This document shows positions 35,221 through 44,097 of a stretch of DNA of 64,000 nucleotides, in pieces. Where the stretch lies: assembly GCF_025421775.1 (NCBI RefSeq), contig NZ_JAOEFX010000009.1, positions 1 to 64,000 of the forward strand, written 5' to 3'. The DNA comes from Paenarthrobacter aurescens (GTDB lineage Bacteria > Actinomycetota > Actinomycetes > Actinomycetales > Micrococcaceae). Each line of letters begins with the position of its first letter. The stretch's first letter is position 1. The notes under the pieces were generated by a model, which made no database searches, was not told where the DNA came from, and worked only from the letters and a program-made list of their open reading frames with translations. Position numbers and translations under genes: made by a program.

Positions 35221-36765
35221 TCAGCCGGCAGGGTTGGCGGGGTCCAATACCTCTGCCGCTTTGTTCTGCCGGACCCGGAGGTTCCTCCGGACCCAGATGC
35301 CCAGGAGCAGGACGGCGCCAACCATGATGGGGGCGGAGAAGAGCAGGATTCCGTGTTCCCCGGAAGGGTCATACACCTCGGGGCGGGGCCAGGAGAGGTT
35401 GATGACCATCAGGGCGCCATAGAGCACGGCCAGGATGTTGACGGGCAGGCCCCAACGGCCCAGGGAGAACAGCCCTGCCGGCATGGTCTGGCCCACCCGG
35501 TCCCAGTCACCACGGAAGCGGCTGAGCAGCTGAGGAACCGTGACCATCAGGTACGCCAGGTACACCATCACGATGCACACGCTGCAGAGGGTGGTGAAGA
35601 GAGCGGAGTTGCCGATATTGATGGCGAGGATCCCCACCGCCAGGGCGCCGATCGCGATGGAGGGCCACATGGGAGTTCCACGCTTGGGGTGGACCTTAGC
35701 GAGCCGGGCCGAGGCAGGCAGCTTGCCGTCGCGGGCCATGGAGAACACCAGACGTGAACCGGCCGTCTGGATGGCCAGGGTGCAGACAAAGATGGCGATT
35801 GCCACGTCCACCAGCAGCACCTTGCCCCAGAACGTGCCCAACACGGCCGTCAGCACGTAGGGGAGTCCCTCGGTGGCGAGCCTGCCGTCGTCGAGGCTTG
35901 GCGCTGCCATGAGGGCAGCGATAATCATCAGCCCGCCGCCAATACCTGAGATGATCAGCGCCGACAGGATGGTGCGCGGTGCGGTCTTGCGGGGGTTCTT
36001 GGTTTCCTCCGAGAGTTCGCCGGCGGAGTTGAAGCCGACCATCACATACGCGGCCATCAAACCTGAGACCAGGAAGGCACCCACGGCACCAAGGTCCGAC
36101 GTCGTGACCACACTGACGTCCGCCACCACCTCCGGGCCACGCTGCGCGGCTGAGAACAGGGCAAGGATTACCGCGGCGACGCCCACAATCTCGCAGGTGA
36201 CGCCGATGGAGTTCACGTGGGACATGAGCTTCACACCGAGGCAGTTGATCACAGTGGTGATCACCAGGAGTATGGCGCCAAGGATCACTGCGTTGGCCGC
36301 GCCCGTGGGGGATGCCAGTGAGGGGTCGCCGCCCACCACTTGGAATCCGTCCCACAGCTGGGGGAGTACCACTTGGAGCGCAATGGCAGCTGCGGCAGCA
36401 GTGATGACCTGGGCGATGGACATGAACCAGCCAGCGAACCAGCCCACCACTTCGCCGCCCATACGGCGCGACCACTGATAGACGGCGCCGGACAAGGGGT
36501 ATCTGGCGGCGAGTTCAGCGAAGTTCAGGGCTACCAGGAGTTGGCCGACCAGCACCACGGGCCACGTCCAAAAGAAGGCCGGGCCGGCGAAGGAGTAGCC
36601 GAAAGCGAAGAGTTGAAAGATGGTGGTCAGGATGGAGACGAACGAAAAACCTGCGGCGAACGATGCGTAGCGGCCCAGCTTGCGGTGCAGGGTGGGCTGG
36701 TAGCCGAGGGCTGTCAGGTCTGCGTCGTCAGTGCGGCCGGCGGTCGTCGAAAGGGTGGAAGTCAT
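35221..36765 (-). CDS. APC-family permease of the guanidine/urea-carboxylase cluster
   Basis: A 514-residue amino-acid/polyamine/organocation transporter with 12 predicted helices. TM1 contains GFSFVSILTTIFQLFAFGYSFAGP, followed by AELAARYPLSGAVYQWS. It is first in the five-gene run and is separated from the DUF1989 gene by 33 bases. Permeases of this type in such clusters are annotated as urea carboxylase-related amino acid permeases. Here it probably imports guanidine or a guanidine-containing compound. The start has GGAGAAACCG upstream. Confidence 0.85.
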   Translation of the reverse strand: MTSTLSTTAGRTDDADLTALGYQPTLHRKLGRYASFAAGFSFVSILTTIFQLFAFGYSFAGPAFFWTWPVVLVGQLLVALNFAELAARYPLSGAVYQWSRRMGGEVVGWFAGWFMSIAQVITAAAAAIALQVVLPQLWDGFQVVGGDPSLASPTGAANAVILGAILLVITTVINCLGVKLMSHVNSIGVTCEIVGVAAVILALFSAAQRGPEVVADVSVVTTSDLGAVGAFLVSGLMAAYVMVGFNSAGELSEETKNPRKTAPRTILSALIISGIGGGLMIIAALMAAPSLDDGRLATEGLPYVLTAVLGTFWGKVLLVDVAIAIFVCTLAIQTAGSRLVFSMARDGKLPASARLAKVHPKRGTPMWPSIAIGALAVGILAINIGNSALFTTLCSVCIVMVYLAYLMVTVPQLLSRFRGDWDRVGQTMPAGLFSLGRWGLPVNILAVLYGALMVINLSWPRPEVYDPSGEHGILLFSAPIMVGAVLLLGIWVRRNLRVRQNKAAEVLDPANPAG

Positions 36766-36874
36766 CGGTTTCTCCGTGTCTGGAACGGGATGTGGAACCA
36801 GCCCGGAGAGGTTTCTGATGACCCGTCCGGAATATCGGTCACTTGATAGTTTTCCAGCGCGGTGTCCCCGCAGC

Positions 36875-36911
36875 GTTTCGCCGATGTAAAGCCTTGGTTA
36901 CCGTGCGTTTC
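36875..36911 (-). promoter_or_regulatory. Possible GlnR-type site upstream of the guanidine cluster
   Basis: On the reverse strand the motifs run GAAAC-N5-GTAAC-N6-TTTAC-N6-GAAAC. The last pair matches the GTNAC-N6-GAAAC GlnR pattern with one mismatch (TTTAC), and GTAAC lies in register 11 bp before it. It lies about 110 bp before the permease start and would fit nitrogen control. It is a pattern match with imperfect spacing. Confidence 0.35.
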
Positions 36912-36993
36912 GGGGAGGTAAAGGAAATCTCACCGTCGGCTCAGCAGGCCGTGAACGGCTCTTTTGGCGGTGCTGCGATGCAAGAATGAAAGA

Positions 36994-37704
36994 GTGAGTA
37001 CAGTCGGACCGGGACGCCCCCGCAAGCAGCAAGCGGTACGCCGGGGAGCCACAGCCCGCGACGAGATCCTGGACGCGGCAGCCGAGCTCTTTACGGGCCA
37101 AGGATTCGCCAACACGTCCACGCGGGCCATCGCTGACGCCGTCGGAATCCGACAGTCATCGCTGTATCACCACTTCTCCACCAAGGACGAGATCCTGGGT
37201 GAGCTCCTTGGCGGGACGGTGTCCACCAGCCTGGCCTTCGCCCGTGCGGTGCACGGCCACCCGGGAGAAGCCGGGCGTGGCCCGGTTGCCGCCGCGGCAC
37301 GGTTGCATGCGGTGGTGCTGTTCGACGGTTCGCAGCTCTGCAGCTCCCGCTGGAACCTCGGCGTGCTGTACCACCTGCCGGAGGCCAGGGCGGAGGTCTT
37401 CCAGCCGTTCATGGACGCCCGGAAGGAACTTCGGACCATTTACGCTGACTTGGGGCGGGAACTGACGGCGGTGGCGGACTCGGAAGCCAGCCTCGGAGAT
37501 ACGGCCTTCCGGCTGGTGGAGTCCTTGATCAACCTCCGCGCGGACGGACTGATCTCAGCAGACTCGGCGTCCACTACGGCCGACACCGTGATGTTCCTTG
37601 CGGGACTCAGGAACGATCTTCCGGCAGTGAGGGCCATCAGTGGTGAACTCAGCAGCCGCTTTGGAGCGGCGCCTGAGCCGGCGCTCGCAGCGAAGAGCGC
37701 CTAG
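36994..37704 (+). CDS. TetR-family transcriptional regulator
   Basis: A 236-residue TetR protein. The chosen start is GTG 36994 (MSTVGPGRPRKQQ). It lies 6 bases after AAGAAT, a near-consensus -10 box, and just before the conserved GRPRK segment. The helix-turn-helix is TSTRAIADAVGIRQSSLYHHF. It diverges from the guanidine-cluster permease and is the obvious local regulator. Its stop overlaps that of the convergent membrane gene (shared CTAG). Confidence 0.85.
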   Translation: MSTVGPGRPRKQQAVRRGATARDEILDAAAELFTGQGFANTSTRAIADAVGIRQSSLYHHFSTKDEILGELLGGTVSTSLAFARAVHGHPGEAGRGPVAAAARLHAVVLFDGSQLCSSRWNLGVLYHLPEARAEVFQPFMDARKELRTIYADLGRELTAVADSEASLGDTAFRLVESLINLRADGLISADSASTTADTVMFLAGLRNDLPAVRAISGELSSRFGAAPEPALAAKSA

Positions 37705-38324
37705 TAATCCACCTGCCGCTTCAGCTTGTTCCCAAGCCACAGCATTGCCAAGCTCACCACGAGGAAGCCAACGGAGATGGCGAGTGCAAAGATGATCACG
37801 CCGCCCCAGCCGCCGGCGCGTGAGGGGTCGATGAACCAGTACGGGTACCAGTTGACGAAGGCTCCCCGGATCAGGCTGTAGACGAGGTAGCCGATGGGGT
37901 AAAGCAGCCAGTACCAAATGTGCCTGGGTTGCAGGGTGGCCAGCGGAGGCTGGAAGAGCCAGTCCGCCACCATCACTACGGGGATCAGGTAGTGCACCAC
38001 GAAGTTGACCCAGGGGAGCAGGGAGCCAAGGTCCTCGCCGGCAAGCAGCGCACCGAACACCAACCCCACCACGGCCATGGCGATAGTTGCCGTGCCACGG
38101 GTGACGTCGTCGATCTCGCTCGGCCGCTTGCGGATCAGGACCCTGTAGCCGCTGATGAGCAGTACGAGTGCCGCGAAGATGTTGGACAGATTGGTGAAGT
38201 AGCTGAAGAAGTTCCAGAGGTCATAGCCCATGCCCAGATGAACTGTCAGCTGTGTCCCCACCGCCACCAAGGTCAAAAGGCCAAAGAAAAAGCGTCCCCC
38301 GATAAGCACAGTCCTCTTGGTCAT
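37701..38324 (-). CDS. Pr6Pr-family membrane protein
   Basis: A 207-residue protein with six predicted helices (MTKRTVLIGGRFFFGLLTLVAVGTQ at the start; FFSYFTNLSNIFAAL and NFVVHYLIPVVMVADWL inside). The N-x3-H pattern and the FTNLSN segment match the Pr6Pr family (FAR-17a/AIG1-like), of unknown function in bacteria. The ATG lies 6 bases after AAGGAT. It converges on the TetR gene with overlapping stops. Confidence 0.78.
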   Translation of the reverse strand: MTKRTVLIGGRFFFGLLTLVAVGTQLTVHLGMGYDLWNFFSYFTNLSNIFAALVLLISGYRVLIRKRPSEIDDVTRGTATIAMAVVGLVFGALLAGEDLGSLLPWVNFVVHYLIPVVMVADWLFQPPLATLQPRHIWYWLLYPIGYLVYSLIRGAFVNWYPYWFIDPSRAGGWGGVIIFALAISVGFLVVSLAMLWLGNKLKRQVDY

Positions 38325-38377
38325 GACCCAATCCTTGCCGAAACCGCAGCTCAGAGCCGTTCGACACCCCGGAAGGG

Positions 38378-39751
38378 TTAAGTGATCAGAAGTTCGAGGG
38401 CCTCCGCCAAGTGGCCTACCTCGCGCACCGAGAAGCCGTCGGGGATGACCCCGGCGCCCGCCGGGCTGGCCGGAACAATCGCGTGGGTGAAGCCCAGTCG
38501 GTGCGCTTCCTGGATGCGTTGGTTAATGCCCGGAACGGGACGGACCTCGCCTGCCAGCCCTACCTCGCCGAAAGCAATGAGCCGTTGGGGGAGTGCCTTG
38601 CGGGACTTGGCGGAGGCAACCGCCAGTGCCACCGCCAAGTCAGTGGCCGGCTCCGTGAGCTTCACACCGCCAACAGTTGCCACATAGGAATCGTCCTTGT
38701 GCAGCATGCACCCGGCCCGCTGCTGAAGGACCGCGAGCAGCATGGCCACCCTGGAGCTTTCCAGCCCGCTGGTTGCCCGGCGCGGTTGGGAGTTGGGACT
38801 CTCAGCCAGCAACGATTGGACTTCTGCGAGCAGCGGCCGGCGCCCCTCCATGGTCACCGTGATGCAGGTGCCCGAGACGGGCTCACGCGTGCGTGAAACG
38901 AACAATCCGCTGGGATCAGCCAGGCCCTCGATACCGGCCTCGTTCAGGTCAAAGCAGCCGACGTCGTCTGTCGCACCGTAGCGGTTCTTGACGGCTCTCA
39001 GCAGACGCAGGCGGGAGTGGCGCTCGCCTTCGAACTGGCACACGACGTCCACCAGGTGTTCCAGCAGCCGCGGTCCGGCGATGGTGCCTTCCTTGGTCAC
39101 GTGGCCCACCAGGAGCGTGGTCATGTTGCGCCGCTTGGCCGCAGCAATAATGGACGCAGCGACCTCGCGCACCTGGGAAACGCCGCCGGCGCTGCCTTCG
39201 ACGTCGGCGCTGCTCAGCGTCTGCACGGAGTCCACAATCAACAGCTTGGGTTCGAGCTTCTCCACTTGGCCCAGCGCCTGCCCGAGGTCGGTCTCCGCGG
39301 AAAGGTACAGCGTATGGGCGACGGCGTCGATCCGCTCCGCGCGCAGCTTCACCTGTGCCGCGGATTCCTCGCCGGTGATGTACAGGACATCCTGGCCCGT
39401 ACGGGCGAACTTCGCCGCGACGTCCAGCAGGAGCGTGGACTTTCCGACGCCGGGTTCCCCAGCAAGCAGGATCACGGCACCCGGGACGAGCCCTCCGCCC
39501 AGGACACGGTCCAGCTCGTCCACGCCCGTGGGCAGGAACGCGGCAGTGGTCCCATCCACCTCAGCGATACGGCGGGCCGGCTCCAAAACTGTAGCGGCCG
39601 CCGTCGTACGCGCTACCGTGGCGCCGTACTCCTCAACGGTTCCCCAGGCCTGGCACTCGCCGCACCGGCCCACCCACTTGATGGCAGTCCAGCCGCATTC
39701 GGCGCACTTGTAGGCGGGTGTTTTGGATGCGCGGGATGTCTTGGAAGCCAT
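38378..39751 (-). CDS. radA: DNA repair protein RadA/Sms
   Basis: A 457-residue DnaB-like helicase for branch migration in recombination. It has a C4 zinc finger (CAECGWTAIKWVGRCGEC) near the N-terminus, Walker A GEPGVGKST, and the family motif at residues 255-259 as KNRYG rather than KNRFG. A Lon-protease-like C-terminal domain follows. The start is ATG 39751, which directly precedes the zinc finger region and lies 7 bases after TAACCT, so it is probably leaderless. Confidence 0.95.
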   Translation of the reverse strand: MASKTSRASKTPAYKCAECGWTAIKWVGRCGECQAWGTVEEYGATVARTTAAATVLEPARRIAEVDGTTAAFLPTGVDELDRVLGGGLVPGAVILLAGEPGVGKSTLLLDVAAKFARTGQDVLYITGEESAAQVKLRAERIDAVAHTLYLSAETDLGQALGQVEKLEPKLLIVDSVQTLSSADVEGSAGGVSQVREVAASIIAAAKRRNMTTLLVGHVTKEGTIAGPRLLEHLVDVVCQFEGERHSRLRLLRAVKNRYGATDDVGCFDLNEAGIEGLADPSGLFVSRTREPVSGTCITVTMEGRRPLLAEVQSLLAESPNSQPRRATSGLESSRVAMLLAVLQQRAGCMLHKDDSYVATVGGVKLTEPATDLAVALAVASAKSRKALPQRLIAFGEVGLAGEVRPVPGINQRIQEAHRLGFTHAIVPASPAGAGVIPDGFSVREVGHLAEALELLIT

Positions 39752-39783
39752 GGGTTCAAGGTTAGCCGCGGGGACTGACAGTA

Positions 39784-40482
39784 TTAGCCGTTCCGTCCAC
39801 CGTGCCGGGCTGCGTCCACGAATATCGCTATACCCGTCACGCCAAGCGCGAGCCCAAGAGAAGCGACGACGTCCGTCAGCCAGTGGTACCCAAGGTAGAC
39901 CCGGCTGCAGGCGACCAGCAGCGTCACCAAGGCGGCGCCAGTGAAGGCGAGCACCGCCGTCGTTCGCGTGCCCGAACGCGAGACGATCAGGTAGGTGAGG
40001 ACCAGCGCGAAAATGCCGGCGCCAAGCGTGTGGCCGGAAGGGAAGGACAGGGCGGAGTCCGGGCCGAGGAGGAAATCGGATGACGGCGGTCGGGAGCGGC
40101 CCACTTCCTGCTTGATGAGGGTGGAGAGAACACCGGCGAGCAACATAGCGCCCATCAGCACAGCCGGCCGCCATAGTTCCCGCTTCCAGGCCGTCCATGC
40201 GACGGCCACCGCCACGCTGATGACCGTCATCCACACGGGTGAGGTGACCGTAGTCAACGCCGTGAGGAAGGCCGTGACCACCGGGCCGCGCGAATCGACC
40301 ATGAAACTGTGGACCGTGCCATCCACGGTGGCCAGCCCGGTCCCGGACAGCACGGCGGCGAACATCAGCCAAAAGATGGCATCGCCGGCCACCAGCAAAC
40401 CACCTGCCCACAGGAACAGCAGCCGCTGCCGTTGCCGGAGCACCGGCGCAGCCCGGAAGCGTGTGGATAAGGCAGGGATCAT
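39784..40482 (-). CDS. PAP2-superfamily phosphatase (membrane)
   Basis: A 232-residue membrane phosphatase with six helices and the three PAP2 motifs: K-x6-RP (KQEVGRSRP), PSGH (SFPSGHTLGAG) and SR-x5-H-x3-D (SRVYLGYHWLTD). Such enzymes remove phosphate from lipid phosphates such as undecaprenyl pyrophosphate or phosphatidic acid on the outer face. A near-consensus CAGAAT lies 6 bases before the ATG. It is close to radA but has its own start region. Confidence 0.9.
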   Translation of the reverse strand: MIPALSTRFRAAPVLRQRQRLLFLWAGGLLVAGDAIFWLMFAAVLSGTGLATVDGTVHSFMVDSRGPVVTAFLTALTTVTSPVWMTVISVAVAVAWTAWKRELWRPAVLMGAMLLAGVLSTLIKQEVGRSRPPSSDFLLGPDSALSFPSGHTLGAGIFALVLTYLIVSRSGTRTTAVLAFTGAALVTLLVACSRVYLGYHWLTDVVASLGLALGVTGIAIFVDAARHGGRNG

Positions 40483-40532
40483 CGGCCCATTCTGCCAAAC
40501 AGGTCTGGGGCTTCTCTGGGAGGAACGGCGGG

Positions 40533-41660
40533 CTACAGCGCCGGCAGCACTGCCCGCGCTTCCTCCGGCTCCATCCCGCTGGCTTCCAACAGATCCACCA
40601 TGAGGGGCCGGAACAGCATCACCACGGTCTCGCCCTCGAGCCGCTGGACGTCCAGCATCTTGGGGTGCAGGCGGGCGGCGATGTCCGAGAGCTCGTTCCT
40701 GGCGCGGCGCAGATGGACGCGGCGCGTCCCTTCGCTTTGCTCGGACAAGCCAATGGTCATTTCATCGATTGCGGCGGCGGTTTCCTGCAGCACTTCGGAG
40801 ATGCTCTCGATCGCTTCATCGGACAACGCAGCATGGTTAATGGCACTGGTGAGCCGCCGGGCGAACACCCGGCTGTTACGCAGCGCCAGGTCGATGTACT
40901 CCAAGGAGTGTTCAAGGCCCGCGAGTTCGTCGCGATGCCTGCGATGGGCTGGAGCCAGTGTTGCCACCTCGCCAGACGCCCGCAGTGTCTGCCGCATCCG
41001 GTCCACCAGGGGCTGGCAGTTCCGGCCGCGGATCAGGGCATGCCAGGCGATGGTGGAATCGCTCTCGGTCAGGGCCTTGCCACACTCACGCAGCACCTCG
41101 GCGAGCTCGTGCAGGATCTTCTGGACGTCCTTCCGGGGTTCCCGGCGCGGATCCTTCGGCACCAGGATGGTCACCAGCAGCGCAAACACGCCACCAATCA
41201 CCGCGTCCAGACTTCGCGTAAACGGCCCGCCAGCCGGCGCCGGCAGCAGCACCACCAGCAACGACTGCAACCCCAGCTGGGTGGTGAAGATCGTGCCGCT
41301 GTCCAGGAACCTGGCCAGCAGGATGGAGAAAAGAAGGACGATGGCGGCCTGCCAGATCCCGGCGCCCAGCCAGTGAAGCAGCAAATCACCAACAACGATG
41401 CCCAGTGTGCAGCCAAGCCCCACCTCTATCACCCGGCGCAGCCGCGGATCGCGGGAGAAGCCGAGCGCGATCAGAGAGGACGTAGCAGCAAACAAGGGTC
41501 CTTGGTGACCCAGCACGTACTCGGCGAACGCGTAAGCACCAACAGCGCACACGGTCATTTGGATGGCGGGAGTCAACGAGTTCCGGCTGCGCACCAATCC
41601 CGTCCGGACTCTGGCGCGCAGGAACCTCTTGCTTGCAGAAAATCCCTTCGCGGCGGCCAT
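40533..41660 (-). CDS. FUSC-family (fusaric acid resistance/aromatic acid exporter-like) membrane protein
   Basis: A 375-residue protein counted from ATG 41660. The N-terminal half has about six helices (ATSSLIALGFSRDPRLRRVIEVGLGCTLG). The C-terminal half is a soluble helical bundle (HLRRARNELSDIAARL). The layout fits the FUSC/ArAE exporters. TAGACT lies 7 bases before the ATG, and GGGAGG is also present. The frame stays open upstream but without conservation. The transported compound is unknown. Confidence 0.8.
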   Translation of the reverse strand: MAAAKGFSASKRFLRARVRTGLVRSRNSLTPAIQMTVCAVGAYAFAEYVLGHQGPLFAATSSLIALGFSRDPRLRRVIEVGLGCTLGIVVGDLLLHWLGAGIWQAAIVLLFSILLARFLDSGTIFTTQLGLQSLLVVLLPAPAGGPFTRSLDAVIGGVFALLVTILVPKDPRREPRKDVQKILHELAEVLRECGKALTESDSTIAWHALIRGRNCQPLVDRMRQTLRASGEVATLAPAHRRHRDELAGLEHSLEYIDLALRNSRVFARRLTSAINHAALSDEAIESISEVLQETAAAIDEMTIGLSEQSEGTRRVHLRRARNELSDIAARLHPKMLDVQRLEGETVVMLFRPLMVDLLEASGMEPEEARAVLPAL

Positions 41661-41753
41661 GCCTCCCAGTCTATTTGTCCGGGGTCGCCCAACGACGGCA
41701 ACCCGGGCGTCGCTCAAGGTGGCGCGCGCCACATAACCCAATGGTCCGCCGTC

Positions 41754-41775
41754 GTTCACTTTCTGTTCACCTTCC
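41754..41775 (+). promoter_or_regulatory. PHO box upstream of pstS
   Basis: Two adjacent 11-bp direct repeats, GTTCACTTTCT (41754-41764) and GTTCACCTTCC (41765-41775), match the actinobacterial PhoP binding unit. They lie about 125 bp before pstS. A diverged GTTACCTGCGC at 41788 may extend the site. This predicts induction of pstSCAB under phosphate limitation. Confidence 0.82.
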
Positions 41776-41898
41776 ACCGCAGATCCCGTTACCTGCGCTC
41801 TTTACCTTCAGTAAAGGAACAAAAAGGTCCATAGCTCGCGCACGCCGAAATCTCCGTTCGGAACGCATCAGAGAAATCCCTGGAAGGGGCACATCCAA

Positions 41899-43020
41899 GT
41901 GAAGGCAACTCGCTTCGGCCGCAACGCGGCAATCGCGGTCATCGCAGCAGGCGCACTGGCGCTCACCGCTTGCGGTTCAGACAACGCAACGGGCACCACT
42001 GGCGGCACCCAGTCCGCTGCAGCCGGCACCAAAGTCACCGGCACCCTGACCGGCATCGGCGCCTCCTCCACCGGCGCAGCCATGGACGCCTGGAAGGCTG
42101 GCTTCGCCAGCGCCAACCAGGGCGCCACAGTGCAGTACTCCCCGGATGGTTCCGGCGCAGGCCGCAAGGCCATCATCGACGGCTCGGCACAGTTCGCCGG
42201 CTCGGACGCCTACCTGAAGGACGAAGAGCTGGAGAGCTCCAGGGCCAAGTGCGGCCCCGACGGTGCCATCAACATTCCGGTGTACATTTCCCCGATCGCC
42301 GTCGCCTTCAACATTCCTGACGTCAAGGAACTGAAGCTCGACGCCGCAACGGTGGCCAAGATCTTCCGCGGCGAAATCGCCAACTGGAACGACCCCGCCA
42401 TCGCCGCCCTCAACGAAGGCGTCACCCTGCCGGACCTCAAGGTCACCCCGGTGAACCGCTCTGACGACTCCGGCACCACCACCAACTTCACCGACTACCT
42501 GGCAGCTGCTGCTCCCGAGGTTTGGACGGACAAGGCTGCAGGCATCTGGCCCGCCGGCTTGAAGGGCGAAAACGCGAAGGGCACCTCCGGCGTCGTCAAG
42601 ACCGTCACCGACACCCCGGGTGCCGTGACCTACGCTGATGACTCCGCCGTCTCCGGCAAGCTGGGCACCGCTTCCATCAAGGTGGGCGAAGAGTTCGTCA
42701 AGATCTCCGCTGACGCTGCCGCCAAGGCCGTCGAAGCCGGTAAGCCCGTTGACGGCCGCGCCGCCAACGACGTTGCCATCAAGCTGGACCGCAAGACCAC
42801 CGAATCCGGCGCCTACCCGGTAGTCCTCGTTTCGTACCACGTTGTTTGCACCACCTACGAAACTGCTGCTGTTGCCGACCTGGTCAAGGCCTTCGAGACC
42901 TACGTAGTGTCCGACGAAGGACAGAAGACCGCAGCCGACGCCGCAAAGTCCGCACCGCTCTCCAAGACGCTGCAGGACAAGGCCAAGGCCGCCATCGAAA
43001 CCATCAAGGCCAAGGCCTAA
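41899..43020 (+). CDS. pstS: Phosphate ABC transporter substrate-binding lipoprotein
   Basis: A 373-residue lipoprotein. The signal peptide ends in ALTAC (lipobox Cys22), and the mature part has the PstS phosphate-binding loops (GASSTG, YSPDGSGAGRKAI, VNRSDDSGTT). It captures phosphate outside the membrane for PstCAB. The GTG start has GGAAGGGG about 10 bases upstream. It is first in the pst operon, and a long hairpin separates it from pstC. Confidence 0.96.
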   Translation: MKATRFGRNAAIAVIAAGALALTACGSDNATGTTGGTQSAAAGTKVTGTLTGIGASSTGAAMDAWKAGFASANQGATVQYSPDGSGAGRKAIIDGSAQFAGSDAYLKDEELESSRAKCGPDGAINIPVYISPIAVAFNIPDVKELKLDAATVAKIFRGEIANWNDPAIAALNEGVTLPDLKVTPVNRSDDSGTTTNFTDYLAAAAPEVWTDKAAGIWPAGLKGENAKGTSGVVKTVTDTPGAVTYADDSAVSGKLGTASIKVGEEFVKISADAAAKAVEAGKPVDGRAANDVAIKLDRKTTESGAYPVVLVSYHVVCTTYETAAVADLVKAFETYVVSDEGQKTAADAAKSAPLSKTLQDKAKAAIETIKAKA

Positions 43021-43060
43021 GGTTTCCCGGCGGGTTTACTGAACCCAGCTGAACACTGAA

Positions 43061-43121
43061 GTTCCCTGTCCGCGCGGAGTGGCTGCAGCCGCTGGCTGGT
43101 CCACTCCGCGGGGCAGGGAAC
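43061..43121 (+). other. Long intercistronic hairpin between pstS and pstC
   Basis: GTTCCCTGTCCGCGCGGAGTGG (43061-43082) pairs with CCACTCCGCGGGGCAGGGAAC (43101-43121), with small internal mismatches and an 18-base loop. The following sequence TTAGCC lacks a T run. It probably acts as partial terminator or 3' stabiliser, making pstS mRNA exceed pstCAB mRNA, as is common for binding-protein genes. Confidence 0.75.
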
Positions 43122-43164
43122 TTAGCCATGTAAGACCAGTTCACTGAGACTGAAGGATCGTGAA

Positions 43165-44097
43165 GTGACCACCAACTCCCTGACAACCTCCCAAGGCGCA
43201 GGACGCGCCGGGGACAAGGTTTTCTCCGGGGCCGCCATGGCCGCAGGGTGCCTGATTCTCGCGGTTCTCTTCGGAGTCGCGTTGTTCCTTGTGGTGCAGG
43301 CGATCCCCGCACTGACCGCCCCGCCCGAAGACATCCAGGGCGGCCACGGCTTCTTCGCCTACATCGCTCCGATTGTTGTTGGCACCCTCATTGCCGCCGT
43401 CATCGCGCTCATCATCGCCACCCCCGTGGCAATCGGTGTGGCACTGTTCATCTCGCACTACGCCCCGCGCCGGCTCGCTTCCGGCCTCGGCTACGTGGTG
43501 GACCTGCTCGCCGCCATCCCTTCCGTTGTCTACGGCGCCTGGGGTGCGGCCTTCCTGGCCAAGGAAATCTCCCCGGCGTACGACTGGTTGGCCAACAACC
43601 TCGGTTGGATCCCGATCTTCGAAGGCCCGGCATCGGCCACCGGCAAGACCATCCTGACCGCCGGCATCGTCCTGTCCGTCATGGTCCTGCCCATCATCAC
43701 TTCCCTGTCCCGCGAAATCTTCCTGCAGACCCCCAAGCTGCACGAGGAAGCAGCGCTCGCATTGGGAGCCACCCGCTGGGAAATGATCAAGATGGCGGTG
43801 CTGCCGTTCGGCCGCCCGGGCATCATCAGTGCCATCATGCTGGGCTTGGGCCGTGCACTCGGCGAGACCATGGCTGTTGCGCTGGTGCTGTCCTCCGGCG
43901 TCCTGACCGCCAGCCTCATCCAGTCCGGCAACCAGACCATCGCCGCTGAAATTGCCTTGAACTTCCCCGAAGCCAGCGGCCTTAAGGTCAACACGTTGAT
44001 CGCCGCCGGCCTGGTGCTGTTCGTCATCACCCTTGGCGTGAACATGATCGCCCGTTGGATCATCACCAAGCACAAAGAATTCTCGGGAGCCAACTAA
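43165..44097 (+). CDS. pstC: Phosphate ABC transporter permease PstC
   Basis: A 310-residue inner-membrane permease with six helices. The EAA loop that contacts PstB reads EEAALALGATRWEMIKMAVLP. The GTG start has GAAGGA 9-10 bases upstream. pstA begins on the next base after the stop (TAAATG). Confidence 0.95.
   Translation: MTTNSLTTSQGAGRAGDKVFSGAAMAAGCLILAVLFGVALFLVVQAIPALTAPPEDIQGGHGFFAYIAPIVVGTLIAAVIALIIATPVAIGVALFISHYAPRRLASGLGYVVDLLAAIPSVVYGAWGAAFLAKEISPAYDWLANNLGWIPIFEGPASATGKTILTAGIVLSVMVLPIITSLSREIFLQTPKLHEEAALALGATRWEMIKMAVLPFGRPGIISAIMLGLGRALGETMAVALVLSSGVLTASLIQSGNQTIAAEIALNFPEASGLKVNTLIAAGLVLFVITLGVNMIARWIITKHKEFSGAN

Noticed and set aside
36766..36963. Guanidine riboswitch in front of the guanidine operon
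   Set aside because: The conserved short motifs of guanidine-I, -II and -III classes were not visible on the reverse strand. A covariance-model search would be decisive.
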